DNA of 64,000 nucleotides, taken from Canibacter zhuwentaonis (GTDB lineage Bacteria; Actinomycetota; Actinomycetes; Actinomycetales; Microbacteriaceae). The DNA is taken from assembly GCF_018531125.1 (NCBI RefSeq), contig NZ_JAHDSY010000004.1, one strand, 5' to 3'. The translations under genes and the position numbers were made by a program. Under the pieces are notes generated by a model. The model had not been told where the DNA came from. It searched no databases and saw nothing but the letters and a program-made list of their open reading frames with translations. This document shows positions 52,454-60,543 of this stretch, in pieces; position 1 is the first letter of the stretch; each line of letters opens with the position of its first letter.

Positions 52454-53434
52454 ATGGGAGCAATAGAAACCGCCGCAGGTAAAAAACTCGTGCTAATTTC
52501 CGGGCGTGCATATCCGGAACTGGCCGAAAATGTCGCCGCGGAGCTGAACGCGCAAGTGCTTGCAACTGACGCGCGCACCTTCGCCAGCGGCGAGCTGTAC
52601 GCGCGATTTAACGAGAGTGTGCGCGGCACTGACGCTTTTGTGATCCAGTCGCACATCGCCCCGATCAATGAAAACATTATGGAGCAGCTGGTTATGGTAG
52701 ATGCGCTCAAGCGCGCTTCTGCTAAGCGAATCACAGTTGTGGCTCCTTTCTACCCCTACTCGCGGCAGGATAAAAAAGGGCGCGGCAGGGAGCCAATTTC
52801 TGCGCGCCTGATGGCGGATCTGTTCAAAGCTGCGGGAGCGGATCGCATTATGTCGGTTGATCTGCACGCCGCGCAAATTCAAGGTTTCTTTGACGGGCCG
52901 GTGGATCACCTGTTTGCAATGCCCGTGCTGTTGGATTATTTCCGCGACAAACTGGGCGACCGCAATGATGTAACCGTTGTTTCTCCCGATATGGGGCGGG
53001 TGCGCGTTGCGGATGTGTGGAGTGACCGGCTCAACGCGCCGCTGGCGATTATCCACAAGCGGCGCGACCCGACGGTTGCAAATAAGGTGAGTATGCACGA
53101 GATTGTTGGCAATGTTGAGGGCAGATGGTGTCTTATGGTTGACGATATGATAGACACGGGCGGCACAATTGCAAAGGCAGCTGAGGCGCTGGTTAAAAAC
53201 GGCGCGCGCGGGGTTACAATAGCGGCAACTCATCCGGTTTTCTCGGGTGACGCGGTTAACAACCTGAACGCCGACTACATTGACGAGGTTGTTGTAACAG
53301 ACACTCTGCCGGTGCCAGCGAACTGCCGCTTTGAAAAACTAACCGTGCTATCTATTGCGCCGCTGTTGGCAAAAGCAATTCACCAGGTTTTCCATGACGG
53401 TTCTGTGACGAGTATGTTTGAGGGTGCTGCGTAG
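52454..53434 (+). CDS. prs: Ribose-phosphate pyrophosphokinase (PRPP synthetase)
   Basis: Forms PRPP from ribose 5-phosphate and ATP for nucleotide, histidine, tryptophan and NAD synthesis. Conserved parts: SGRAYPELAENVAAELNAQV, FASGELYARFNESVRGTDAFVIQS, YYPYSRQDKKGRGREPISARLMAD-like and the PRPP-binding loop CLMVDDMIDTGGTIAKAAEAL. The length is 326 aa. ATG 52454 lies immediately after glmU. Confidence 0.96.
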   Translation: MGAIETAAGKKLVLISGRAYPELAENVAAELNAQVLATDARTFASGELYARFNESVRGTDAFVIQSHIAPINENIMEQLVMVDALKRASAKRITVVAPFYPYSRQDKKGRGREPISARLMADLFKAAGADRIMSVDLHAAQIQGFFDGPVDHLFAMPVLLDYFRDKLGDRNDVTVVSPDMGRVRVADVWSDRLNAPLAIIHKRRDPTVANKVSMHEIVGNVEGRWCLMVDDMIDTGGTIAKAAEALVKNGARGVTIAATHPVFSGDAVNNLNADYIDEVVVTDTLPVPANCRFEKLTVLSIAPLLAKAIHQVFHDGSVTSMFEGAA

Positions 53435-53597
53435 ATTTTCGCAGCATAACCGTGTAGTATCTTTTAGGTACTTCGGCGAGGGAGTTTATCTCCGTTATCG
53501 ACGCGGGACGCCCAGGGTAATTCTGGATTTCTCGTGCGCCGTCAGTCGCATAGTAGAAAATATATCCGGGTGTCAGCCTGGCAAGGAGTAAAAAATT
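53435..53597 (+). promoter_or_regulatory. Upstream region of rplY with possible leader structure
   Basis: Within 163 bp several short complementary arms occur, including GGAG/CTCC (53481-53484, 53490-53493) and CCAG/CTGG (53512-53515, 53523-53526). A ribosome-binding site AAGGAG (53583-53588) follows. Autoregulation of the 5S rRNA-binding protein L25 through a leader would be plausible; no specific mimic is recognised. Confidence 0.3.
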
Positions 53598-54161
53598 ATG
53601 AGTAAAGCAGTAAAGCTAGCTTCAGAGGCTCGCGAGAGCTTCGGCAAGGGCGTTGCCCGTAAATTGCGCGCAGCGGGTAAAACCCCTGTGGTTGTTTACG
53701 GTCACGGTAGCAATCCGGTGCATTTAACGGTTGAAACTCACCCGCTGAGCCTAATTGTGCGTCAGGCTAACGCGCTTGTTGAGTTGCAAATTAACGGCAA
53801 AGCACAGCTCGTGCTGGTTAAAGACGTGCAAAAAGATCCTGTGCGTCAGCTTATTGAGCACGTTGATTTTTTGATCGTTAAAAAAGGTGAGACCGTTGAG
53901 GTTGAGGTGCCAGTTGTGCTTGAGGGCGAAACCTTCCCTGGCACAATCGCTGTGCAGGTGCTTAACACCGTGCTTGTTGAAGCTCCGGCAATTAGCATTC
54001 CTGAAAACTTAATTGTGTCTATTGAGGCTCTTGAAGAGGGCGCGCAGGTGCTCGTTAAAGATCTCAACCTTGACCACGGTATTACTGTTGTAACCGATGC
54101 AGGAGAGGTTATTGTGAGCGTAATTGTGCCGCTTGAAGAGCTTCCTGAAGATGAAAAATGA
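53598..54161 (+). CDS. rplY: 50S ribosomal protein L25/general stress protein Ctc
   Basis: Binds 5S rRNA. The N-terminal L25 domain (KLASEARESFGKGVARKLRAAGKTPVVVYGHG) and the C-terminal TL5/Ctc beta domain (about residues 100-185) are complete. The open frame stops after EELPEDEK. In the +1-shifted frame an acidic, Ala-rich tail of about 27 residues (DDESAESGGAAGEAAAGDS and on) continues to a stop at 54237, and such a tail is usual for actinobacterial Ctc. The break is at A5 (54154-54158) where A4 would keep the frame. The truncated product may still function, as the tail is variable. Confidence 0.93.
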   Translation: MSKAVKLASEARESFGKGVARKLRAAGKTPVVVYGHGSNPVHLTVETHPLSLIVRQANALVELQINGKAQLVLVKDVQKDPVRQLIEHVDFLIVKKGETVEVEVPVVLEGETFPGTIAVQVLNTVLVEAPAISIPENLIVSIEALEEGAQVLVKDLNLDHGITVVTDAGEVIVSVIVPLEELPEDEK

Positions 54162-54252
54162 TGACGAGTCTGCAGAATCTGGTGGCGCAGCGGGTGAAGC
54201 AGCAGCGGGAGACTCTGCCGCAGCATCAGCGGCTTAGTAGTATTTAAAAGCT

Positions 54253-54291
54253 GGGGCAGCTCGCACTTTGGTGTCGAGTTGCCCCTGTTTT
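54253..54291 (+). terminator. Rho-independent terminator after rplY
   Basis: GGGGCAGCTCG pairs with CGAGTTGCCCC across a CACTTTGGTGT loop region that adds CAC/GTG pairing, and TGTTTT follows. It separates rplY from pth. Confidence 0.75.
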
Positions 54292-54309
54292 ACGTTTGAG
54301 GGAGAAACT

Positions 54310-54897
54310 GTGACGGCCGTTTGGGCGCTTGTTGGGCTGGGTAATCCCGGTAGTAAATACGCGGGAACTCGCCACAACGTTGGTGAAATGGCACTAGATC
54401 TAATCGCGGGTAAATGCCGACTCAAGCTGAGCGCACACCGCACAGGCAACCAGATCGGGCAGTGTCGGGTGTCACCCGGCGGCGACCAAATAATCCTAAT
54501 CAAACCCAACAGTTTTATGAACCTGAGCGGAGGGTCGGTGCAGGCGGCGCTGCAGTATTTCAATGTGCCGCTTGATAACACAGTAGTTTTACACGACGAA
54601 ATAGACATCCCTTTTGATACTTTGCGGCTTAAAAAAGGTGGTGGTCACGGCGGGCATAATGGGCTGCGCGATATCGCAAAAGCCTGCCAGAGCCCCGATT
54701 TTACAAGGGTGCGTATAGGAGTTGGCAGGCCACCGGGCAGGCAAGACGTGGCAGATTTTGTGCTGAGCGGATTTACCAGCGCTGAGCGCGCAAAGCTGCC
54801 GCTGCTGCTCGCAGACAGCGCAGACGCCGCACTCACGGTAATAGAATCGGGGCTGCTTGCTGCGCAGCAAAAGTTCCATTCGCAAGAGAGAGCCTAG
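54310..54897 (+). CDS. pth: Peptidyl-tRNA hydrolase
   Basis: Recycles tRNA from dropped-off peptidyl-tRNA. The N-terminus VGLGNPGSKYAGTRHNVGEM carries the catalytic His. KPNSFMNLSGGSV, VLHDEIDIPFDTLRLKKGGGHGGHNGLRDI and FTRVRIGVGRP complete the family pattern. The length is 195 aa. GTG 54310 with GAGGGAG upstream is preferred over the in-frame extension to 54268, which runs through the terminator. Confidence 0.95.
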   Translation: MTAVWALVGLGNPGSKYAGTRHNVGEMALDLIAGKCRLKLSAHRTGNQIGQCRVSPGGDQIILIKPNSFMNLSGGSVQAALQYFNVPLDNTVVLHDEIDIPFDTLRLKKGGGHGGHNGLRDIAKACQSPDFTRVRIGVGRPPGRQDVADFVLSGFTSAERAKLPLLLADSADAALTVIESGLLAAQQKFHSQERA

Positions 54898-54901
54898 CGC
54901 A

Positions 54902-57900
54902 ATGACAATCAGCAACCTGCCGCGGCTGCTAAATAAATGCACAGAGTTTGCAGCTGCCGCTGCGTACACAGAAACCGATACTGATTTCACCGTGGCGCAG
55001 GGGCTTCGCGCGCCACTGATTGCTGAAATATACCGGCGCAGAATAGAATCTAAGTTGACTGGCGCGCTGCTGGTAATAACCGCTTCTGGTCGCGAGCTGC
55101 AGCTTGCTGAGCAGGCACTAAAAACCCTGATACCAGAGGCCGCCACGGTGACGGTGACGGCGTGGGAAACTCTGCCGCACGAGCGACTCAGCCCGTCAAA
55201 AGACACTGTTGGCAAGCGTTTTCGCGCGTTGAGCGCGATCCGCTTACACAACAGTGCCGCGCCGCTCATCGTGTTCGCTTCTGTGCGTGCGGTGCTGCAG
55301 GCGGTTTCACCGTTCACAGCGTACGCAGAACCGATTACGCTTAGTGCCGGCGTTGAACTGGGGGATACCGGCGAGTTTGCCAGCCAGCTCACGCAGCTCG
55401 GCTATGACCGGGTGGATATGGTGACAAGGCGTGGCGAGTTTGCTGTGCGCGGGGGAATTATCGATGTTTTTGTGCCGTCGGCTCCTGCGGCTGTGCGCAT
55501 TGACTGCTTTGGCGACGAGATTGAGAGCTTGCACGAGTTCGCGGTCGCAGCACAGCGCAGCGCGGATCGGCTAGATAAGCTCGAGGTGTGGCCGGCGCGC
55601 GAGCTGCTGCTAACAGAGCGGGTGCGAAAGCGGGCCGCTGAGCTGTTGAGCGCGGGCACGGCTGAGCCTGAAATGCTCGCAAAAATTGCGTCCGGTGTGA
55701 CAGTTGAGGGCATGGAATCGCTGCTGCCGCAGCTGGTTGAGCGGCAGTACGCGCTGAGTGAGTTGTTGCCCGAGCAGAGTATGGCGGTGGTGTTTGCTCC
55801 GGAGCGGGTTGCGAGCCGAGCCGTGAGTCTTGCGGAAACGAACGCGGAATTTTTGGCGGCGGGGTGGCAGCACGCAACCGAAGCGCAAAAGCCCGTGGCG
55901 CAGCTGGTTCGGGAGGCGGAAAAAACCGGGCTTTTCACTCTCAACAGGGTGCGCGAGCTGGGTGGCGCCGATTTTACCTGGCACACCGTAAGCAGCTATG
56001 ACAGTGGCAGCGGATCGCTTGCCGACGCCGCCGGTGCGGGTGCTGCCGCGGCGACCTCTGATGGAGAGCCTGGTGCGGGCGCGGAGAATTTAGAAACAAG
56101 CGCGGGGGCTGTGAGCGCCGAAACAAGCGCAGACGCGGGCGCAGCGGACGCTGGTGAGGTTCGGGCTGTAGATGTAACCCCAGTGCAAAGCGATACGGTC
56201 AGAGTAAACAGTGGATTAATAACCCAGGCGGCGCACACAGACGCGGTAACAAACGCTATTGCGCAGCTTAAATCGTGGTTTGCTAATGTGGCTGAGAGCT
56301 CGAGATATGCGGTGCTGGCGATGCCCGATAACGGCATGGTGAAGCGCGTCACTGAACTGCTTAGCGAGGCTGAAATACCAGTTACCAGTGTGGCGCAGCT
56401 GCCAGTAGCGCCTGAGCCCGGCATAGCCTACGTAATCGAGGGCGGTTTAGAGGGCGGCTTTACCCTGCCAGCAGCCGGAGTTATGGTGCTCACAGAGGTT
56501 GAGTTTTTCGGCCGCAGAGCCGTTGCACGCGCAGTTGCCGCGCAGCGTCCGGCACGTGCGCGCGCTAAAAACGTGGTTGATCCGCTGCACCTGAAAGCCG
56601 GTGATTATGTTGTGCATGAGGTGCACGGCATCGGGCGGTTTGTGGAGCTGACAGATCGCACACTGCCGGGCGGCGGCGGGCGCGTGAAACGTGAGTACCT
56701 GGTGCTCGAGTACGCGCCGAGCAAGCGCTCAATGCCGGCGGATAAGCTATACGTGCCAATCGATCAGCTGTCGCAGCTTTCAAAATACGTCGGCGGCGAA
56801 ACTCCCGCGCTGTCAAAAATGGGTGGCAGTGACTGGGCGAACACGAAAAAGCGCGCCCGTAAAGCCGTGCGCGAGCTTGCTGTTGAGCTGGTGAAGCTGT
56901 ATTCTGCGCGCGCGCACGCGACCGGGCACGCTTTCAGCCCCGACACAGCATGGCAGGCGGAGCTTGAAGATTCTTTCGCCTACGTTGAAACACCAGATCA
57001 GCTCACCGCGATAGCGGATGTGAAGCGGGATATGGAGCGTTCGCGTCCAATGGATCGCCTAATCTCTGGCGATGTTGGGTTTGGTAAAACAGAAATTGCT
57101 GTGCGGGCGGCGTTTAAGGCGGTGCAGGATAATAAGCAGGTTGCTGTTCTGGTGCCAACAACGCTTCTGGTAAAACAGCATTTTGAGACTTTTCAGTCGC
57201 GGTTTGCGGCGTTTCCTGTGCGCTTGCGCGCGCTGAGCCGGTTTCAGAGCGACAAAGAGGCTCGCGAGATTCTGGAGCAGCTAGAGGCGGGGCTTATCGA
57301 TGTTATTATCGGCACGCACCGGCTACTCGGCAAAAACGTTAAATATCACGATCTCGGTTTGATTATTATCGACGAAGAGCAGCGCTTCGGTGTTGAGCAT
57401 AAAGAGATTCTCAAAGATATGAAGCAGAATGTCGATGTGCTTAGCATGAGCGCAACCCCGATTCCGCGCACGCTTGAAATGGCGGTGACCGGGATCCGCG
57501 AGATGTCCACCCTGGCAACGGCTCCCGAAGACAGGCACCCTATTTTAACCTTTGTGGGGCAGCGCAATGACGTACAAACAGCGGCAGCGATCCGCCGCGA
57601 AATGCTGCGTGACGGGCAGGTTTTCTACGTGCACAACCGGGTTGCTGCAATACACCGAGTCGCTAAAAGGGTTGCCGAGTTGGTGCCCGAGGCGCGGGTT
57701 GCTGTTGCGCACGGCAGACTCAGTCAGGAGCAGCTCGAGAAAGTTGTTGTTGATTTTTACGAGCGCGAATACGACGTGCTAGTATGCACAACAATTGTTG
57801 AAACCGGGCTTGATATTGCCAACGCCAACACAATTATTGTGGATAACGCGGATAAATACGGGCTGGGGCAGTTGCACCAGTTGCGCGGACGGGTTGGGCG

Positions 57901-58675
57901 CTCGCGTGAGCGGGCGTACGCCTACTTCTTGTACGAGTCAACAACGCAGCTTACCGAGCACGCCTACGAGCGGCTTGAAACGATCGCAACTCACAACGAG
58001 CTTGGCAGCGGAATGCAGGTTGCGCTGCAGGATCTCGAGCTGCGCGGCGCTGGCAATCTGCTCGGTGGCGAGCAGTCAGGGCATATTACGGGGGTTGGTT
58101 TTGACCTGTATTTGCGCATGATTAGCGAGGCGATTGACACGTTTAAGGGTGAGGATGTGCAGGAGGCACGCGAGCTGAATATTGTTTTGCCGGTTGCCGC
58201 TTACATTCCCGAAGATTATATTGACAGCGAGCGTTTACGGCTCGAGGCGTATCAAAAGTTTGCGGCAGCTGCGCACCCGCAGGCCGCCGCAGAAAATGTG
58301 TCGCTCGTGGTTGAGGAGTTGCAGGATCGCTACGGCACGCTTCCCGCACCGGTTGTTGAGTTGGCGCGGCTGTCTCAACTGCGCCGCACGGTGTCGCTGC
58401 TTGGCGTTTTAGAGCTGAAGTTTAATGCCGGGGTGTTGCAGGTTTCGCCCGTGCAGTTGCCCGACTCGAAGCAGATGCGACTGCGCAGGCTGTATCCGCG
58501 TGCAGAATACGCGCGGGGTGTACTCACAGTGCCCGCGCCGGAGGCTCTTTTGGGCGGCGCAAAGCAGCTGAGTGCGAGCCGATTTAGCTGTGGTTTGAAG
58601 GCAGCGGATCAGGCGCTTGACGGTGATATTCTAGGCTGGGTTTCGCGCTTTTTCGCGAATATTGTTGAGGAGTAG
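54902..58675 (+). CDS. mfd: Transcription-repair coupling factor Mfd
   Basis: Translocase that removes stalled RNA polymerase and recruits UvrA. The N-terminal UvrB-like domains, the RNA-polymerase-interacting domain (DPLHLKAGDYVVHEVHGIGRF), the RecG-like helicase (LISGDVGFGKTEIAVRAAFKA, IIIDEEQRFGVEHKE, SMSATPIPRTLEMA, QLRGRVGRSRERAYAYF) and the C-terminal TRCF domain are all present. The length of 1257 aa exceeds E. coli Mfd by about 110. Most of the excess is an Ala/Gly/Ser/Glu-rich insertion at about residues 366-436 between the UvrB-like and interaction domains. ATG 54902 follows pth after 4 bp. Confidence 0.95.
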   Translation: MTISNLPRLLNKCTEFAAAAAYTETDTDFTVAQGLRAPLIAEIYRRRIESKLTGALLVITASGRELQLAEQALKTLIPEAATVTVTAWETLPHERLSPSKDTVGKRFRALSAIRLHNSAAPLIVFASVRAVLQAVSPFTAYAEPITLSAGVELGDTGEFASQLTQLGYDRVDMVTRRGEFAVRGGIIDVFVPSAPAAVRIDCFGDEIESLHEFAVAAQRSADRLDKLEVWPARELLLTERVRKRAAELLSAGTAEPEMLAKIASGVTVEGMESLLPQLVERQYALSELLPEQSMAVVFAPERVASRAVSLAETNAEFLAAGWQHATEAQKPVAQLVREAEKTGLFTLNRVRELGGADFTWHTVSSYDSGSGSLADAAGAGAAAATSDGEPGAGAENLETSAGAVSAETSADAGAADAGEVRAVDVTPVQSDTVRVNSGLITQAAHTDAVTNAIAQLKSWFANVAESSRYAVLAMPDNGMVKRVTELLSEAEIPVTSVAQLPVAPEPGIAYVIEGGLEGGFTLPAAGVMVLTEVEFFGRRAVARAVAAQRPARARAKNVVDPLHLKAGDYVVHEVHGIGRFVELTDRTLPGGGGRVKREYLVLEYAPSKRSMPADKLYVPIDQLSQLSKYVGGETPALSKMGGSDWANTKKRARKAVRELAVELVKLYSARAHATGHAFSPDTAWQAELEDSFAYVETPDQLTAIADVKRDMERSRPMDRLISGDVGFGKTEIAVRAAFKAVQDNKQVAVLVPTTLLVKQHFETFQSRFAAFPVRLRALSRFQSDKEAREILEQLEAGLIDVIIGTHRLLGKNVKYHDLGLIIIDEEQRFGVEHKEILKDMKQNVDVLSMSATPIPRTLEMAVTGIREMSTLATAPEDRHPILTFVGQRNDVQTAAAIRREMLRDGQVFYVHNRVAAIHRVAKRVAELVPEARVAVAHGRLSQEQLEKVVVDFYEREYDVLVCTTIVETGLDIANANTIIVDNADKYGLGQLHQLRGRVGRSRERAYAYFLYESTTQLTEHAYERLETIATHNELGSGMQVALQDLELRGAGNLLGGEQSGHITGVGFDLYLRMISEAIDTFKGEDVQEARELNIVLPVAAYIPEDYIDSERLRLEAYQKFAAAAHPQAAAENVSLVVEELQDRYGTLPAPVVELARLSQLRRTVSLLGVLELKFNAGVLQVSPVQLPDSKQMRLRRLYPRAEYARGVLTVPAPEALLGGAKQLSASRFSCGLKAADQALDGDILGWVSRFFANIVEE

Positions 58676-58678
58676 CTT

Positions 58679-58740
58679 TTGCACCCCGGTCGAGGATTAG
58701 ATATTGCACCTTGGTCGAGGAGCGGATTTTGCACCCTGGC
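58679..58740. repeat. 25-bp direct repeats after mfd
   Basis: TTGCACC begins two full 25-bp units (58679-58703 and 58704-58728, both containing GGTCGAGGA) and a partial third (58729-58740). The last bases of mfd (GTTGAGGAGTAG) resemble the unit core, so the array may derive from the gene end. Confidence 0.6.
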
Positions 58741-58745
58741 GGGTT

Positions 58746-59285
58746 TTATGCGGCTGCCTTTTCTAACTTCGCCAGAATAGACTCAAGTTTTTCTAGCTGA
58801 CCGCTGGCAGGAGTGAACACACCATCTTTAACCTCGGTTACAAGACTTATTTCAAGCGCGTCTGCAACGTCTTGCATTTGGAAAGCGGGAACAATTGCAC
58901 GCCACGCTTTAATCACACTAATGCCTGAGCTGTAGCTGTACCCGGCAAACGCTATTGGCTTACCGATCCACTCGTCAGAGATGCTGTCAAAAGCGTTTTT
59001 TAGTGGTGCTGGCACTGAGCCGTTATATTCGGGCGTAACAAGAATATAAGCGTCACAGGAGTCGATTTTTTCGCTCCACGCTTGCACAGCAGTGTTATCG
59101 TATTTTTTATTGAGCTGCCGCGGGGAAACGGCGCCGGTGAAAAACGGTATTTCGTAATCCTTTAGATCTATTAGCTCGTATGTCGCATTGCGCGGTTTGC
59201 TCTGTGCGGTTTTATAGATCCACGCGGCAATTTCCGCGTTGATGCGCCCTTCGCGGGTTGAACCAATAATAATTCCTGTGCGCAT
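58746..59285 (-). CDS. NADPH-dependent FMN reductase family protein
   Basis: A flavodoxin-like quinone or flavin reductase of 179 residues. The FMN phosphate loop is GIIIGSTREGRINAEIA at the N-terminus, followed by VTPEYNGSVPAPLKNAFDSIS, the classic family motif, and PIAFAGYSYSSGI. ATG 59285 is chosen: it lies right before the Rossmann strand, and the 10-residue extension upstream has no support. It is convergent with mfd. Substrate (FMN, quinone, azo compound or chromate) cannot be told from sequence. Confidence 0.9.
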   Translation of the reverse strand: MRTGIIIGSTREGRINAEIAAWIYKTAQSKPRNATYELIDLKDYEIPFFTGAVSPRQLNKKYDNTAVQAWSEKIDSCDAYILVTPEYNGSVPAPLKNAFDSISDEWIGKPIAFAGYSYSSGISVIKAWRAIVPAFQMQDVADALEISLVTEVKDGVFTPASGQLEKLESILAKLEKAAA

Positions 59286-59420
59286 TTTCTGTCTTCTTTC
59301 TTGTGTGATAATCAATGCAATAATTTTATTTTATAGCGGATGATTTTATCTAGAAAGTCTTTTTATTCAGCTTAACGGTAGTAAAGTGTGTGTTAAAAGC
59401 TACTGTCGAAAGGTGTTTTT

Positions 59421-59683
59421 GTGAAAAAACTAATCAGTGATCCAAACGTGTTATCGCAAACGGGCAGTCAATGGGCGTTGCGTTAACAAGCTGTACTGTG
59501 CCGGCGGTTAGCAAACTAACTTTTGAACTGCCAGTAGATCAAATCGAAATGGGCGTTGGCGTTTATGGCGAGCCTGGGCGTTCGCGCGTGTCGCACACAT
59601 CCGCTAGCGAAATCGCTGCGGAGCTGGTCGACACCATCACAGCCGACCTTGATTGCATCGAGGCGCGGCAGGTTGCGGTTTGA
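59421..59683 (+). pseudogene. dhaK: Relic of dihydroxyacetone kinase subunit DhaK
   Basis: GTG 59421 with AAAGG upstream starts VKKLISDPN, the usual DhaK N-terminus, then the frame breaks. From 59471 another frame gives MGVALTSCTVPAVSKLTFEL and IEMGVGVYGEPGR, a block found around residues 170-220 of full-length DhaK. The stop is at 59683. About 150 codons in between and the last 110 or so are missing, including the substrate-binding histidine region. No dhaL or dhaM is near. It is a twice-deleted gene remnant; a functional 70-residue product seems unlikely. Confidence 0.75.
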
Positions 59684-60192
59684 CGGGCGGTCGTGATTCT
59701 GTGGGTGATTCCGGTTTGGTGAGCGGCAGTGGTTCGGCGAGTGGCGGTCGCGATACTAGCGCCGCAGCGACAGGGTTCGCCGCAGAACTCCACGGTGTCG
59801 CGCGTGCCCGGGCGGTTGTTGAGCGCCTACTCGCTGACAACGGGTGCGCGTGGCATCTCGAGCAGACTCACGAGAGCCTCAGCAAATACCTGCAGGAGGA
59901 GGCTGCGGAAACGGTTGACGCGATTATCGACGGTGACCCCGCTAAAATAGCCGAAGAGTTGGGAGACGTGCTGTATCAGGTTCTTTTCCACACTGAGCTG
60001 GCACGCAAAAATGGCGAAACCTATAGTTTTGACACTGTTGCGGAGCGTCTCGCCGAGAAGCTTATAGCGCGCCACCCGCACGTTTTTGAGACTGGCGAAC
60101 AGCTCACAAGCGCGGAGCTTACAGAAATGTGGCAGCAGCTTAAATTACGAGCGGATCGTAAACTCGCGTCTGGGGGTGGTATTTCGTTTTAG
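59680..60192 (+). CDS. mazG: MazG-type nucleoside triphosphate pyrophosphohydrolase
   Basis: Hydrolyses non-canonical NTPs to NMP and PPi. The single MazG domain has CAWHLEQTHESLSKYLQEEAAETVDAI, EELGDVLYQVLFHTELA and a C-terminal RHPHVFETGEQL, matching the family (EExxE and ELGD metal ligands present). At about 170 residues it has one domain, against two in E. coli MazG. The N-terminal 35 residues are Gly/Ser/Ala-rich and may include non-native sequence. TTG 59680 overlapping the dhaK relic's stop, TTG 59653 and GTG 59701 are all possible starts. Its last 37 bases are repeated at 63613. Confidence 0.85.
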   Translation: MTGGRDSVGDSGLVSGSGSASGGRDTSAAATGFAAELHGVARARAVVERLLADNGCAWHLEQTHESLSKYLQEEAAETVDAIIDGDPAKIAEELGDVLYQVLFHTELARKNGETYSFDTVAERLAEKLIARHPHVFETGEQLTSAELTEMWQQLKLRADRKLASGGGISF

Positions 60193-60543
60193 GATGGTGG
60201 CTGGTTAGTTAAGTATATAGTTGCTTAGAGGTTAGTGTTTTGGGTTGTGTGATGATGTGGTGTAGTTAGTGTGTATGTGCTGATTGTAGTTTTTGGTGTG
60301 GTTGTTTGTTTGGTGCGTGATTGTGTATTTTGGGTTGATGTAATAGACTGGGGGGGGGGGGAGATGATTTGTAACTAGTGTAAGTTATTTTTTGTCTTTC
60401 TTTATTATTACGTGATGATATTGAAAGAAGGTTAAACTTTTGAAAAGTTCAGGAAAGCCTATTTTGTTAAGGGTAGTTTCTGGTGTTGCTGCTTTTGCTT
60501 TGTGCATTGGTGGAACGGTTCTGGCTGCGCAGCCAGCGCTTGC
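60156..60543 (+). repeat. Direct repeat, copy 1 (mazG tail, promoter region, surface-protein start)
   Basis: Identical, as far as can be read, to 63613-64000 with constant offset 3457 bp and running off the window edge in the second copy. It spans the last 37 bases of mazG, the 247-bp gap, and the first 104 bases of the surface-protein gene. Within it 60193-60349 is nearly free of C on this strand. That gap has no other gene. Confidence 0.95.
60350..60361 (+). repeat. Homopolymer of 12 G, upstream of the surface-protein gene
   Basis: Twelve G flanked by TAATAGACT and AGATGATT, 78 bp before the start codon, inside the direct repeat. TAATAG just before the run may serve as a -10. Slippage would then change the 5' leader; if the promoter spans the run, it would change spacing. 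Confidence 0.9.

Noticed and set aside
53435..53597. Possible tRNA or small RNA gene upstream of rplY
   Set aside because: No cloverleaf can be drawn and the paired segments are short.
54589..55392. 267-codon minus-strand frame across pth and mfd
   Set aside because: It crosses the junction of two clearly real genes and its translation resembles no protein family.
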